Positions 9,952 through 19,762 of a stretch of DNA of 64,000 bases are shown piece by piece. The position numbers were made by a program, and so were the translations under genes. The notes under the pieces were generated by a model. That model ran no database searches, was not told the DNA's origin, and was given only the letters and a program-made list of their open reading frames with translations. Each line of letters begins with the position of its first letter. Position 1 is the stretch's first letter. The stretch is from Candidatus Rikenella faecigallinarum (GTDB lineage: Bacteria > Bacteroidota > Bacteroidia > Bacteroidales > Rikenellaceae), in the NCBI GenBank assembly GCA_019113395.1, contig DXHL01000037.1:1-64000 (forward strand). The letters are read 5' to 3'.

Positions 9952-11247
9952 CTACAAGGATATCTCCCCGCCGCGGTAGAACTCCAACAGTTGGAGCGAA
10001 AGCACCGATTGATATTTGGCCTGTATCAACTCCTGCTGAGCCGAGAGGTAGTTGTTTTTTTCGGTCAGCAGGTCCACGGCGTTTTTCATTCCGCTGTTGA
10101 ACTGTTCCTGTACCAGCCGATAGCTCAGGTCCGCCGAACGAAGTTTGCCGGAGGCTGCCTCGTATCGGCTCTGCGCCGACTTGGCATCCTGCCACAGCGA
10201 CTCTACCTCCGAGAGCAAATCCTTGAGGGTCTGTTCGTAGGCCAGTTCCGACGAACGGGTCTCCAACTCGGCCTGGTCGATGGCCGAACGGGCCGAACGG
10301 TGGTTGAAAATCGGCACGCTGATATTCACCGTAGCACTCTCGTTCAGGCGCGTCCCCAGCTGATTGAAGAAGACGTAATCCCCGTTGGAGAAGTTGCCCG
10401 TTCCGACCGCTGCACTGAGGGTGATGGTCGGGAGTTTCTGCCCGCGAGCGATTTTTTCATTGACCTCGGCCGCTTCAATAGCCAGTCGGCTGCTTTCGAC
10501 CTGCGGCATCACCTCCTGCGACGCGGCGTAGACCTCGGCCAGGTCGGGAATCGAAGCCATCACCATCGAATCCTCCACCTCGGGAAAAACCACCTCAAAG
10601 GCATCCTCCAGATTGAGTTCCAGGAGTTGCTTGAGTTTCAGTTTCGCCTGCTCCAGCGTGTTTTCCGCCACCGTACAGTCATAGACATCGCTCCAGTACT
10701 GGGCCTCGATTTGGGCATAGTCGCTCACCGACACCGAACCGGCATCGCGCAGCGCTGCGGTACGTTCCATCTGGGCTCGCGAGGCTTCGACCGTCTGTTG
10801 CATGGTTTTGAGGTTTTCGTGGGCATAGAGAATGGTCAAATATGCCTCCGTAACGGCGATTTCGATGTCGTTACGCGCCACCGAGACATCCAGCAGCGTG
10901 CTGCGGGTCTGAATCTCCTGCTTCTTCACGCTATTCACCAGTTGGCGACCCTGATAAATGGTCAGCCCGGCATTGAGCGAGTAGCTGCCCGAATAGGAAG
11001 CTCCTTCGCTGGACGAGTGCGAAATGCCCTGCCCGGTCGAGAAGGAGAGCGATGGGGTCTGCTGCGCTTTGGCCTGCAGGAGATTCACCCCTGCGGAACT
11101 GTTCGTCACCTCGGCCGACTGCACCTGAATGTTATGCTCGCGGGCATAATCGATACAGGCTCTGAGGGTCCACGGCTCTGCCGACCGCACGGCCGTGCCG
11201 AGCACTCCGAACAGCAACGTTACGATAAGAATACGAAGTTTGTCCAT
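9952..11247 (-). CDS. TolC family outer membrane protein
   Basis: Signal peptide, LRACIDYAREHNIQVQSA, paired OEP repeats with heptad-rich helices; operonic with MacA-like gene. Confidence 0.92.
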   Translation of the reverse strand: MDKLRILIVTLLFGVLGTAVRSAEPWTLRACIDYAREHNIQVQSAEVTNSSAGVNLLQAKAQQTPSLSFSTGQGISHSSSEGASYSGSYSLNAGLTIYQGRQLVNSVKKQEIQTRSTLLDVSVARNDIEIAVTEAYLTILYAHENLKTMQQTVEASRAQMERTAALRDAGSVSVSDYAQIEAQYWSDVYDCTVAENTLEQAKLKLKQLLELNLEDAFEVVFPEVEDSMVMASIPDLAEVYAASQEVMPQVESSRLAIEAAEVNEKIARGQKLPTITLSAAVGTGNFSNGDYVFFNQLGTRLNESATVNISVPIFNHRSARSAIDQAELETRSSELAYEQTLKDLLSEVESLWQDAKSAQSRYEAASGKLRSADLSYRLVQEQFNSGMKNAVDLLTEKNNYLSAQQELIQAKYQSVLSLQLLEFYRGGEISL

Positions 11248-11272
11248 AGCATTGTCTCAAATCTTCCGGAGA

Positions 11273-11280
11273 CAAAGCTA
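11273..11280 (-). promoter_or_regulatory. Putative -7 element (TAGCTTTG) of the tolC-macA-macB-type operon
   Basis: Exact TAnnTTTG on the minus strand about 26 nt upstream of the tolC start; no well-spaced TTG noted. Confidence 0.4.
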
Positions 11281-11397
11281 TACCTGGCACAAAGGAGCGA
11301 GAAACAAAAACGACCGGAGCCTGTTTTTCACCGACCGAAAGGGGGTGTTTACCGACGAATGATTTTACAAAAGAGTCTTTTTTCGGGCACGGATGCC

Positions 11398-11428
11398 TTG
11401 AAAATTTGTCGATTCATCCCTATTTTTG
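11398..11428 (+). promoter_or_regulatory. Putative Bacteroidota sigma-ABfr promoter for the BACON-like lipoprotein
   Basis: TTG (11398) - 20 nt - TATTTTTG (11421..11428). Confidence 0.5.
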
Positions 11429-11508
11429 TCCTATACACATCTCTTTCATTCAACCATCTGTTTATCAGGCCCAGATACGGCATCATTTAACACAAACCAT
11501 ACAAAGCC

Positions 11509-12720
11509 ATGAAAAAAATTTTCACCCTGCTGGCGGCTGCCCTCACCCTGTTCAGCTGTCAGGAGAAAACCCCGACGGAACCGGCCATTCGCGTGACCTC
11601 GGGTTCGACCAACCAAACGGTCTACGCCGACCAGACCACCTCGGCCACGGACCAGCAAGTCAAATTTGCGACGCAGGGTCCGTGGCGCGCCGAAGTGAGC
11701 GAGGCTACAAAAGCCGAATCGGCAGTGGATTGGGTGACATTGAGCCAGACCAGCGGTGATGCCGCGGGTGAATACACGCTGGACATCACCCTGAGCGTCA
11801 ATTACACGGGTGCCGACCGCACGGCAGTCATTCGGATTATCTGCGGCGAGAGTGTCATTACGATAACCATTGTGCAGAAAGGGGTTACCGAGTCGGGCGA
11901 AGCGCCTGTTCCCGACCCGGGAGCCGGCAAGGCGGTGACGGAGATTATCAGCTACGGTTCAGCGGCAGCAGGAACCATCGACAGCCACGTATGGTTCGAG
12001 AACGATGCCCAGGGACGCATCACGAAAGTGACCTATTCGGATGCCGAAGAGCCGGAACCGCGCGTACAGCAGGTGTTTGTCTATGGAGTAGACACCCTGA
12101 CCATGACGATGTACGACTATGAGACTTATGTGGACAGCGACGGCAACTACGCCACCAAGGCAGTCACCACAACCTCGGCCTATTTGATGAGCAACGGTCG
12201 TCTGACCGAAGAGGTTCCCTCCGAGCCGAACGTACCCCTGAGCACCTGGACATACAACGCGGCAGGGTACCTGACCCGTTATGTCCAACCGGGTGCTTAT
12301 ACCGAGAGCTCGCTATCCCCCGATGGCGACAGCACGATAACCACAACGACCTATTACACCACCAACTTTGACTACACCTGGGAAAACGGTTGTCCGGTGA
12401 AGGTGAGCACCACCTCCAACCTCTCCACCTCAGAACCCGACGATTGGACAGCCACCAGTGAATTCACCACACAACCGTCCGGGGTCTCGAACATGGATAT
12501 GTTCAGCGCCTTGCTGGAGTCGGGTGACTGGGGTATGATATATGGTTCGGCAGGGCTCAAGTCATCGTTTCTTCCCTCAAAATCCCTCTTTACGCCCAGC
12601 AGCGGAGAACAACAGACGGCCACTTTCCGCTATGAGTTCGACAGCGAAGGGTCTGTAACGAAGGTATACCGTAACCTGAACGGTGCAGGCGAAGAGTTGT
12701 TGATGGAGTTGGTCTATTAG
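11509..12720 (+). CDS. Lipoprotein with BACON-like domain
   Basis: Lipobox-like LTLFSCQEK; WRAEVSEA...DWVTLSQTSGDAAGEYTLDITLSVNYTGADRTAVIRI resembles BACON domains. Confidence 0.7.
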   Translation: MKKIFTLLAAALTLFSCQEKTPTEPAIRVTSGSTNQTVYADQTTSATDQQVKFATQGPWRAEVSEATKAESAVDWVTLSQTSGDAAGEYTLDITLSVNYTGADRTAVIRIICGESVITITIVQKGVTESGEAPVPDPGAGKAVTEIISYGSAAAGTIDSHVWFENDAQGRITKVTYSDAEEPEPRVQQVFVYGVDTLTMTMYDYETYVDSDGNYATKAVTTTSAYLMSNGRLTEEVPSEPNVPLSTWTYNAAGYLTRYVQPGAYTESSLSPDGDSTITTTTYYTTNFDYTWENGCPVKVSTTSNLSTSEPDDWTATSEFTTQPSGVSNMDMFSALLESGDWGMIYGSAGLKSSFLPSKSLFTPSSGEQQTATFRYEFDSEGSVTKVYRNLNGAGEELLMELVY

Positions 12721-12756
12721 ATGTATGGTGGCGGGCTGTCGGCCCGCGCACCTGAG

Positions 12757-12812
12757 AGCAGGGCGTCGGTAGATTTTTCCTCGTGGAAAAATCTACCGAC
12801 GCCCTGCTTTTG
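12757..12812. terminator. Very long perfect hairpin between convergent genes
   Basis: AGCAGGGCGTCGGTAGATTTTTCC TCGT GGAAAAATCTACCGACGCCCTGCT, 24-bp arms, followed by TTTTG. Confidence 0.7.
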
Positions 12813-12828
12813 CCCCTGCCGCAGCCGT

Positions 12829-14328
12829 TTAACGCGGCACGCTGTATGTTTCCACCTCCTCGATGGATTCGGGGAGCGAGTCTCCTTCGACGGGCGGTTC
12901 TTCACGTCGAATGCCCCACCCTGCCCAGGCCACCGCCAGCGTCATCAGCGGGCTGAGCCAGCAAAAGAAGGTAAAGGGGAGATAGGCCAGCGTCGGGACT
13001 CCCAGTATCGAGGCCTGCGTAGCCCCGCAGGTGTTCCACGGAACCAGCACCGAAGTAGCCGTCCCACCATCTTCGAGCGTACGGCTCAACAGACGCGACT
13101 GCAAGCCGTTTCGCCGAAAGGCTCCGATAAACATCTTTCCGGGCACGACAATCGACATGTACTGGTCGCCGGAGGTGAGGTTGAAGAGCAGACAGCTGCC
13201 CGTGGCCGTCGTCACCAATCCCCCAGCCGAACGTACGCGGCCGAGGATGGCCGTCGTAATGCGTTCGAGGAAGTGTCCGGCCTCCATTACCCCGCCAAAG
13301 ACCATAGCCGTCACGATAAGCCAGACCGTATTGAGCATTCCGGCCATACCACCCGTGGAGAGGAGCCTATCGACTGAGGCATCGCCCGTATGCGGTGTAA
13401 TTTCGCCGTACAAGGCCCGCGTGAGCAGTTCATACCCGCTGCCGAAGGTGAGCGAACCGTCCGGAACGAGGGTAGCCAAAAATTCGCGTTGATAGAGTGC
13501 CGCCGCCCCGATAGCCACGAGCGACCCTATCATCAGCACAGGCACGGCCGGCACTTTGCGGATAATCAGGAAGACGGCCAGCACGGGGATAAGCAGCAGC
13601 GCGGGATGAATCTGATAGGTTTGCGCCACGGTCTGCTGAAAAGCGTTCACTCCGGCCGCCGTAGCTTCCCCGCTGTCAGCGGTCAGGGTCAGCACAGTAA
13701 AGGCAATGAGGGTCAGCACCAGCGAGGGAACGGTGGTCTGCATCATGTATCGGATGTGAGCAAAAAGGTCTGTCCCGGTCACGGCCGAGGCCAGGTTGGT
13801 GGTATCGCTCAACGGAGAGACCTTGTCGCCGAAGTAGGCTCCCGAGATAATGGCTCCGGCCGTCATGGCCATGTTGAATCCGAGCGCATGGCCAATGCCG
13901 ATAAGGGCCACCCCGATGGTGGCGATGGTCGACCAGGAGCTTCCCGTTGCCACGGAAACCGCCGCCGCAATCACCACACAGGCCGGCAGAAAGTAGTCGG
14001 GCTGCAGGATTTCGAGCCCGTAATATATCATGGTGGGAATAACGCCGCTAATCATCCAGCTTCCGGAGAGCATCCCGACCATCAGCAGGATAAGGATAGC
14101 GGGTAGCGAAGCACTGATGGTGTGCACCATTCCTTGCATCATGTCGGCCCAACGGACGCGGTTGTAGACGGCGATGCAGACTCCTACGGCGGAGGCTATG
14201 AGGAGTGAGAGTTGGTTGGCACCGGGCAGGGCATCGGCACCGGTGCCGAGCACCGTGGCCATAATGAGTCCCAGCAGCACCAGGATAGGAATAACGGATT
14301 GAATGATGGTAGGTTGTCGCTGGGTCAT
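12829..14328 (-). CDS. Na+/H+ antiporter, NhaC family
   Basis: Multi-TM; ATGSSWSTIATIG, GAYFGDKVSPLSDTTNLAS motifs of NhaC. Confidence 0.9.
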   Translation of the reverse strand: MTQRQPTIIQSVIPILVLLGLIMATVLGTGADALPGANQLSLLIASAVGVCIAVYNRVRWADMMQGMVHTISASLPAILILLMVGMLSGSWMISGVIPTMIYYGLEILQPDYFLPACVVIAAAVSVATGSSWSTIATIGVALIGIGHALGFNMAMTAGAIISGAYFGDKVSPLSDTTNLASAVTGTDLFAHIRYMMQTTVPSLVLTLIAFTVLTLTADSGEATAAGVNAFQQTVAQTYQIHPALLLIPVLAVFLIIRKVPAVPVLMIGSLVAIGAAALYQREFLATLVPDGSLTFGSGYELLTRALYGEITPHTGDASVDRLLSTGGMAGMLNTVWLIVTAMVFGGVMEAGHFLERITTAILGRVRSAGGLVTTATGSCLLFNLTSGDQYMSIVVPGKMFIGAFRRNGLQSRLLSRTLEDGGTATSVLVPWNTCGATQASILGVPTLAYLPFTFFCWLSPLMTLAVAWAGWGIRREEPPVEGDSLPESIEEVETYSVPR

Positions 14329-14506
14329 GCGGCTGAAAGAGATTTAACGGATGAAACGAGCCGCAAAAGTACGTTTTTTTGAGCAGACGGCCGCCCCGGG
14401 AAGGGGATAAGGTCGGATTTGGCCTGCAAAATCGACACAACGGGACACAAATCGGGCTACGGAGCCTCCTGCACCGACCGATGGTACGTAAAAAACGGTC
14501 GGAAAG

Positions 14507-14536
14507 TTGGAGGAAACGGAAAAATGTTTACCTTTG
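14507..14536 (+). promoter_or_regulatory. Putative promoter of tRNA-Thr
   Basis: TTG (14507) - 19 nt - TACCTTTG (14529..14536), directly upstream of the tRNA. Confidence 0.65.
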
Positions 14537-14548
14537 CATCCGAATGAC

Positions 14549-14621
14549 GCCACAATAGCTCAGTTGGTAGAGCATTTCATTCGTAACGAAAAGGTCGCCA
14601 GTTCGAGCCTGGCTTGTGGCT
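14549..14621 (+). tRNA. tRNA-Thr(CGT)
   Basis: Acceptor GCCACAA/TTGTGGC, D-loop AGTTGGTAGA, anticodon loop TTCGTAA, T-loop GTTCGAG. Confidence 0.93.
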
Positions 14622-14625
14622 CTCG

Positions 14626-14656
14626 CGGGATGTCTTACGGAGGCATCCCGTTTTTA
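14626..14656 (+). terminator. Intrinsic terminator after tRNA-Thr
   Basis: CGGGATGTC...GGCATCCCG followed by TTTTTATT. Confidence 0.75.
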
Positions 14657-14715
14657 TTCTATCCCCGATAACACCGGTCGCACCGCCACAGCCTTTCGTC
14701 CGCTGTCGCGCCAAA

Positions 14716-15552
14716 CTATTCCGAAGTCGTCGGATACCCTTTGGGGGTGATAAATGCCCGCTGCGACAACCGCTCCATAAAGGCCTCGCGATAGGAGTCC
14801 GAAATGGGGATACGCACCTTGCCGAAGAGGATACGCCCCCGCTCGATGGTCTTTACCTGCGCCAGGTGGACAATATAGGAGCGATGCACGCGTACAAACT
14901 CATCGGACGGTAGTTGCTCCTCCATCGCCTTGAGGCTCATTTGGGTCATCACACTCGAGCCGTCGGCCCGACAAATCCGCACATAGTCCTTGACCCCCTC
15001 GACATAGAGAATATCGGCCACCGGAATGCAGACCTGCCGATAGTCGGCCCTCACCCAAATGCTGTCTCGCTTGGGTGCGGTCACGCTCTTCCCTGCCTCC
15101 TCCGTCGGGAGAGCCCCCGATGAAGACAGGGGTTCCCTCCGCGTCCGAAACCACTCTTCGGCTTTCATGGCTGCCCGCAGAAACTCGGGATAGCTAATCG
15201 GTTTCAGAAGGTAATCCAGCGCATCGGCCCGAAACCCCTCGAGGGCATACTGTTCGAAGGCGGTCGTAAAAACCACGCGGGGCTGGCCGAACTCCTCGCG
15301 TCGTTCGGCCAGCAGCCGCGTAAACTCCATGCCGCTGAGCTGCGGCATCTGGATGTCGAGAAAGAGCAGGTCCACCGCCCCCTGCGGCGCCTCGGCCGCC
15401 TGACGGAGGCACTCGAACGCCTCGAGGGCACTGCCCGCCCTTCCTGCCAACCGCAGGAAGGGCGTCCGCGCCACATAGGTCTCCAGCAGGTCGAGCGCCA
15501 GCGGCTCGTCATCGACAATCAGGCAGTTCAGCGTCTTCATACGTTTCGACAA
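14716..15552 (-). CDS. LytTR-family DNA-binding response regulator
   Basis: N-terminal receiver (NCLIVDDEPLALDLL, LLFLDIQMPQLSG), C-terminal LytTR (ILYVEGVKDYVRI...VRVHRSYIVHL). Confidence 0.92.
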   Translation of the reverse strand: MSKRMKTLNCLIVDDEPLALDLLETYVARTPFLRLAGRAGSALEAFECLRQAAEAPQGAVDLLFLDIQMPQLSGMEFTRLLAERREEFGQPRVVFTTAFEQYALEGFRADALDYLLKPISYPEFLRAAMKAEEWFRTRREPLSSSGALPTEEAGKSVTAPKRDSIWVRADYRQVCIPVADILYVEGVKDYVRICRADGSSVMTQMSLKAMEEQLPSDEFVRVHRSYIVHLAQVKTIERGRILFGKVRIPISDSYREAFMERLSQRAFITPKGYPTTSE

Positions 15553-16613
15553 TTTACAGTCATTTCAGCCACATACCTACCCCCCGTGCGCCCCGTGCTG
15601 AGGGTATATCGCCCCGGATAGAGCAGCCCCAGCCGACGACGGAGATTCTCCAGCCCGATACCCGAGCCGCTGCGGTCGTTATCCTGTTTGGGGAAGTAGC
15701 TATTTTCGATGCGGCACTTCACCCACGAGGCGTCTCGTTCCAGTTCGATATGCACAAACGAAGGCGCATCGGCTGACACACCGTGTTTGAAGGCATTTTC
15801 AACCAGCGTAATAAAAAGGAGCGGTGCCACCTTCAACCCTTTGGCCTCTGCTTCCGCGGGAAGCGCCACCTGCAGCTCCACCATCGCCGGCAGCCGCAGG
15901 CTCATCAGGTCGATATAACTCCGCATAAAGGCCAGTTCCTGTTCCAGCGGCACTTCGTCCTGATTTTTGTCGTAGAGGACGTGCCGCATCAGGCCGCTCA
16001 GTTGCAGCACGGCCTCCTGTGCCCGTTCGGGGCTGATGGCTATCAGGGCGTAGATGTTGTTGAGCGTATTGAACAGAAAGTGGGGGTTGAGTTGATTTTT
16101 GAGGTTTTGCAGTTCGGCCTGCGTGCGTGCCTGTTCGGCCTGTCGCCGTTCTGTTTCGGCGCGGTACCAGTTTCCGGTCACCCGAATGGCAACGCTTAGG
16201 GCAGCCGTCAGCCCCAACAGCAAGACATCCCTCAAGATAAACCCTGCCATGGGCATCCGGGGCCCCGGACCTTGAGGCGGTGGCATCTCTCCCTCCACGA
16301 CCACACGGAAAAACTCGAACCACATGTGCCACAACAGCACCACGGCGCATATGAGCACCGCATTGGTCAGGATAAAGGCAAGGGTTTTGTGTCGGAAGAG
16401 CAGCCGTTCGATAAGGCTGAAGTAATTGGCGTAGAAGACCACCATAAACCCGAGCGGCACCAGACTGTAACGGGCATAACCGACCCAGTCGATAGACTGT
16501 CGTCCCTGGGTAAAGAGGAGCGGGAAACCGATAATCACGCCCCATCCGATGATGTGGATGGCAATCATCAGTCCGCGGTTTCTGTTTTTTCGTTCCATAG
16601 GTTCTGACTGCAA
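15537..16613 (-). CDS. Sensor histidine kinase, LytS/YehU type (His_kinase family)
   Basis: Four TM helices; LKNQLNPHFLFNTLNNIYALI and GIGLENLRRRLGLLYP; adjacent to the LytTR regulator. A second possible start lies at 16598. Confidence 0.92.
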   Translation of the reverse strand: MQSEPMERKNRNRGLMIAIHIIGWGVIIGFPLLFTQGRQSIDWVGYARYSLVPLGFMVVFYANYFSLIERLLFRHKTLAFILTNAVLICAVVLLWHMWFEFFRVVVEGEMPPPQGPGPRMPMAGFILRDVLLLGLTAALSVAIRVTGNWYRAETERRQAEQARTQAELQNLKNQLNPHFLFNTLNNIYALIAISPERAQEAVLQLSGLMRHVLYDKNQDEVPLEQELAFMRSYIDLMSLRLPAMVELQVALPAEAEAKGLKVAPLLFITLVENAFKHGVSADAPSFVHIELERDASWVKCRIENSYFPKQDNDRSGSGIGLENLRRRLGLLYPGRYTLSTGRTGGRYVAEMTVNCRNV

Positions 16614-16752
16614 CTAACAGGACAACGAGCACCGGTGCCTTCCCGGCAGGGGCAGAGGTTTCCACGAGAACTCAATCCCCTGACAACCGGACACTTAATC
16701 CAGTCTTTCGCCCTCACCTCGCCATCCGTTCCAAAAAAATTCACCGAAACGT

Positions 16753-16784
16753 TTGTAAATGTAGCAATAATTGCCGTATATTTG
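16753..16784 (+). promoter_or_regulatory. Putative promoter of tRNA-Pro
   Basis: TTG (16753) - 21 nt - TATATTTG (16777..16784). Confidence 0.6.
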
Positions 16785-16797
16785 CACACGGAATTTT

Positions 16798-16872
16798 CGG
16801 GGTGTAGCACAGTCCGGTTAGCGCGCCACGTTCGGGACGTGGAGGTCGGAAGTTCGAATCTTCTCACCCCGA
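16798..16872 (+). tRNA. tRNA-Pro(CGG)
   Basis: Acceptor CGGGGTG/CACCCCG, anticodon arm CCACG TTCGGGA CGTGG, T-loop GTTCGAATC. Confidence 0.93.
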
Positions 16873-16980
16873 CCCTTAATTTCCACCGAAGGTACCTCTG
16901 TCTGAAACAGCAGAGGTACCTTTTTATTGGGTGTGCATGTGCCACCCTCCTCCCCTCCTCTTTGCACCTCAAAAAATCGC

Positions 16981-16988
16981 TATCTTTG
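16981..16988 (+). promoter_or_regulatory. Putative -7 element for the YhcH-family gene
   Basis: Exact TATCTTTG 32 nt upstream of the ATG. Confidence 0.4.
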
Positions 16989-17020
16989 TTGAATCGAGTA
17001 ACCCAAAACTGATTCAACCC

Positions 17021-17500
17021 ATGATACACGACTCACTGGGGCGAAGCGCCGAACGCTACTATGCACTTCATCCGTTGTTCCGCGCCGCTTTCGAATATAT
17101 CAACACTCACCTCGACACCCTGGCCGACGCCTCGTCGGACGGCAAACATCCGATTCAGGGCGATGATTTGTTTGTCATCGTCGGCGACAACGTTCTGAAA
17201 CGCCCCGAAGAGGCACGGCTCGAAGCCCACAACCAATACATCGACCTTCAGGTGCTACTGTCGGGTTCGGAGAGCTTCGGATGGGCGCAACGGGCTGCCT
17301 GCACCGAACCGACGGGGGCTTTTGACACGGCCAACGACATTATCTTTTACAACGACCTGCCGACCAGCCTGGTGACAGCCCTGCCCGGAGAGTTCGTGAT
17401 ATTCTTTCCGGAGGATGCCCATGCGCCGTTGATACGTCCCGCGGGGGTCACCGGCGGCACGCGCAAAGCGATAGTCAAGATTCGCGCCGAAGTACGGTAA
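17021..17500 (+). CDS. YhcH/YjgK/YiaL family protein (DUF386, cupin-like)
   Basis: EARLEAHNQYIDLQVLLSGSESFGWA and FVIFFPEDAHAPLI match the family. Confidence 0.88.
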   Translation: MIHDSLGRSAERYYALHPLFRAAFEYINTHLDTLADASSDGKHPIQGDDLFVIVGDNVLKRPEEARLEAHNQYIDLQVLLSGSESFGWAQRAACTEPTGAFDTANDIIFYNDLPTSLVTALPGEFVIFFPEDAHAPLIRPAGVTGGTRKAIVKIRAEVR

Positions 17501-17533
17501 ACACCCCCCAGCAACCGACAAACCCAACTCACC

Positions 17534-19762
17534 ATGAAAAAAACCACCACCCTCAATCTGGCTTTTTTGAGTGCTTTGGCCGTAGGGACGACCTGCGCTC
17601 AGGGAGCCGTGCCCGGCAAAAAAGCGAAAACGGCACAACCCTCGAAACCCAATGTCATTATTCTGCTGGCCGACGACCTCGGGTTCGGGGATATTGCCTG
17701 CAACGGCTCGTTCCAGACCATCTCGACCCCGAACATCGACCGCGTGGCCGCCGAAGGGGTCCGTTTTGCGAATGCCCATGCCACAGCCTCGACCAGTACG
17801 CCATCCCGGTACAGCATCCTGACCGGAGAGTATGCGTGGCGCGAGCCCGGCACGGGGATTGCGCCGGGCGATGCGGCGATGATTGTCACCCCCTCCCATC
17901 GGACGATGCCCGCGATGATGCAGCGCGCCGGGTACACGACGGCTGCCGTCGGAAAGTGGCACCTGGGGCTGGGTGACAAGGCCGGCGAACAGGACTGGAA
18001 CGGCACCGTTACCCCGGGATTGAAGGATATCGGGTTCGACTACTCGTATATTATGGCAGCCACGGCCGACCGCGTACCATGTGTCTACATTGAGAACGGG
18101 CGGGTTGTCGGGCTCGATTTGGAAGCACACCCCGAGGACTCGATACGGGTGAGTTACCAACACCCCTTCCCGGGCGAACCCACCGGACGGGAGAATCCCG
18201 AGCTGCTGAAACTGAAAGCGAGCCATGGACACGACAATGCCATTGTGAACGGCATCGGCCGCATCGGGTATATGACCGGAGGGGGTGATGCGCTGTGGGT
18301 GGACGAAAACATTGCCGACACCATCACGGAGCGGGCCGTACAGTTTATCGAACGCTCCGTAGCGGCGCAACAAGCCGCTACGGAAGGTGAGGCACAACCC
18401 TTCTTCCTCTATTTCTGTACCAACGACATTCACGTACCCCGTGCACCGCACCCGCGGTTCGTAGGGCGCAGCAGCATGGGGGCCCGCGGAGATGCCATCC
18501 TGCAGTTCGACTGGTCGGTAGGCCGTGTATTGAAGGTGCTGGACTCGTTGGGGATAGCCGACAACACGCTGCTTATCCTCTCGTCGGACAACGGTCCGGT
18601 GGTGGACGACGGTTATCAGGACCGTGCCGTGGAGTTGCTGGGCGAACACCGTCCGTGGGGCACGTTCCGCGGTGGCAAGTACAGCATTTTCGAAGCTGGG
18701 ACACGGGTTCCTGCCCTGGTGCGGTGGCCGCGTGTGGTACCGCAAGGCAAGGTAAGCGAAGCGGCAGCCTCGCAGGTGGACTGGTTTGCCTCGCTGGCTG
18801 CGTTAGTGGGAGTGGAACTGAGCGCCGGAGAGGCCCCCGACAGCCGCAATGAACTCGACGTGTGGCTGGGCCGCGAACGGGAGCAGGGTAGGGAACACAT
18901 CGTAGAGCATGCCGGAACACTCTCCATTACGGTGGACGACTGGAAATACATTGCTCCGAGCAACGGTGCCGCCCGCAACAATCAGGTGAACATCGAGCTG
19001 GGCAATTCACGCGAGCCGCAGTTGTATTACCTGGTGGACGATATGGGTGAGCGGAACAACCTGGCCGCGGAGTATCCGGAGCGGGTAGCTGCGTTGGCGG
19101 CGCAGCTGAAGGCTGTACAGGAAACAAACGACAGACAGCAACCCACCCAAACCATTTTGCGAACCGAGAACCACTGGTTGGAAGCAGCCCGAGAGTTAAC
19201 CCACGACATACAGGCGATGGCCAGGAACAAAGCCTGGACAGGCTGGCTCATCAGCGACCCCGACGCACTCCAATACATCAATGACACGATAGGAGAAGCC
19301 AGCTACAACCATTTGGAAAGCGTAACGGTCATCGAGACACCCCGTCGTTCGATTTTGCACGGCATGCTGTCTCAAATGAGACTGAACATCGATACTCCGG
19401 AGAGTTATCAGGCCATTGACTTGCTCAGCAAACAAATCAATCCGATGACGATGGTACACTCCTGCTACAATATGCTTCCGGCTCACCAGATATTGGCTTA
19501 CAGCATGCTCCATACGAGCATGACTTATATCGAGCCACTGGATTGGAGCGGTAATGAGGTGCTTTTGTTATTGGACTACGGGCAAAATCATGCCGTGGCA
19601 GTGACTTTCACAAAAACGGGAGAGCTAACCATTACAGGCTCAGCCTGTTTGATTTCCCGACAGTCTATTCCTGAGTTAAAAGAGACGTTTACCGAGCTGT
19701 GCGGGTCGGAGTGCTCGATTCGGGAACTGACAGGAAAAGCCTTAAAAAAGTCTTCGATATGA
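17534..19762 (+). CDS. Sulfatase, Ser-type active site, with a C-terminal extension of roughly 210 aa
   Basis: PNVIILLADDLGFGDIACNG, ASTSTPSRYSILTGEY (S-x-P-x-R motif), VGKWHLGLGD, LSSDNGPVVDDGYQ, RGGKYSIFEAGTRVPALVRWP. The region after LAAQLKAVQE is not typical sulfatase. Confidence 0.9.
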   Translation: MKKTTTLNLAFLSALAVGTTCAQGAVPGKKAKTAQPSKPNVIILLADDLGFGDIACNGSFQTISTPNIDRVAAEGVRFANAHATASTSTPSRYSILTGEYAWREPGTGIAPGDAAMIVTPSHRTMPAMMQRAGYTTAAVGKWHLGLGDKAGEQDWNGTVTPGLKDIGFDYSYIMAATADRVPCVYIENGRVVGLDLEAHPEDSIRVSYQHPFPGEPTGRENPELLKLKASHGHDNAIVNGIGRIGYMTGGGDALWVDENIADTITERAVQFIERSVAAQQAATEGEAQPFFLYFCTNDIHVPRAPHPRFVGRSSMGARGDAILQFDWSVGRVLKVLDSLGIADNTLLILSSDNGPVVDDGYQDRAVELLGEHRPWGTFRGGKYSIFEAGTRVPALVRWPRVVPQGKVSEAAASQVDWFASLAALVGVELSAGEAPDSRNELDVWLGREREQGREHIVEHAGTLSITVDDWKYIAPSNGAARNNQVNIELGNSREPQLYYLVDDMGERNNLAAEYPERVAALAAQLKAVQETNDRQQPTQTILRTENHWLEAARELTHDIQAMARNKAWTGWLISDPDALQYINDTIGEASYNHLESVTVIETPRRSILHGMLSQMRLNIDTPESYQAIDLLSKQINPMTMVHSCYNMLPAHQILAYSMLHTSMTYIEPLDWSGNEVLLLLDYGQNHAVAVTFTKTGELTITGSACLISRQSIPELKETFTELCGSECSIRELTGKALKKSSI
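18356..18384. repeat. Perfect inverted repeat inside the sulfatase CDS
   Basis: TCCGTAGCGGC GCAACAA GCCGCTACGGA, 11-bp arms. Confidence 0.75.

Noticed and set aside
6606-11247. Efflux operon as a novel system
   Set aside because: Fits a standard TolC/MacA/MacB-type tripartite ABC exporter; nothing unusual seen.
7972-11490. 1172-aa plus-strand ORF opposite the efflux operon
   Set aside because: Spans several antisense genes and intergenic gaps; shadow frame only.
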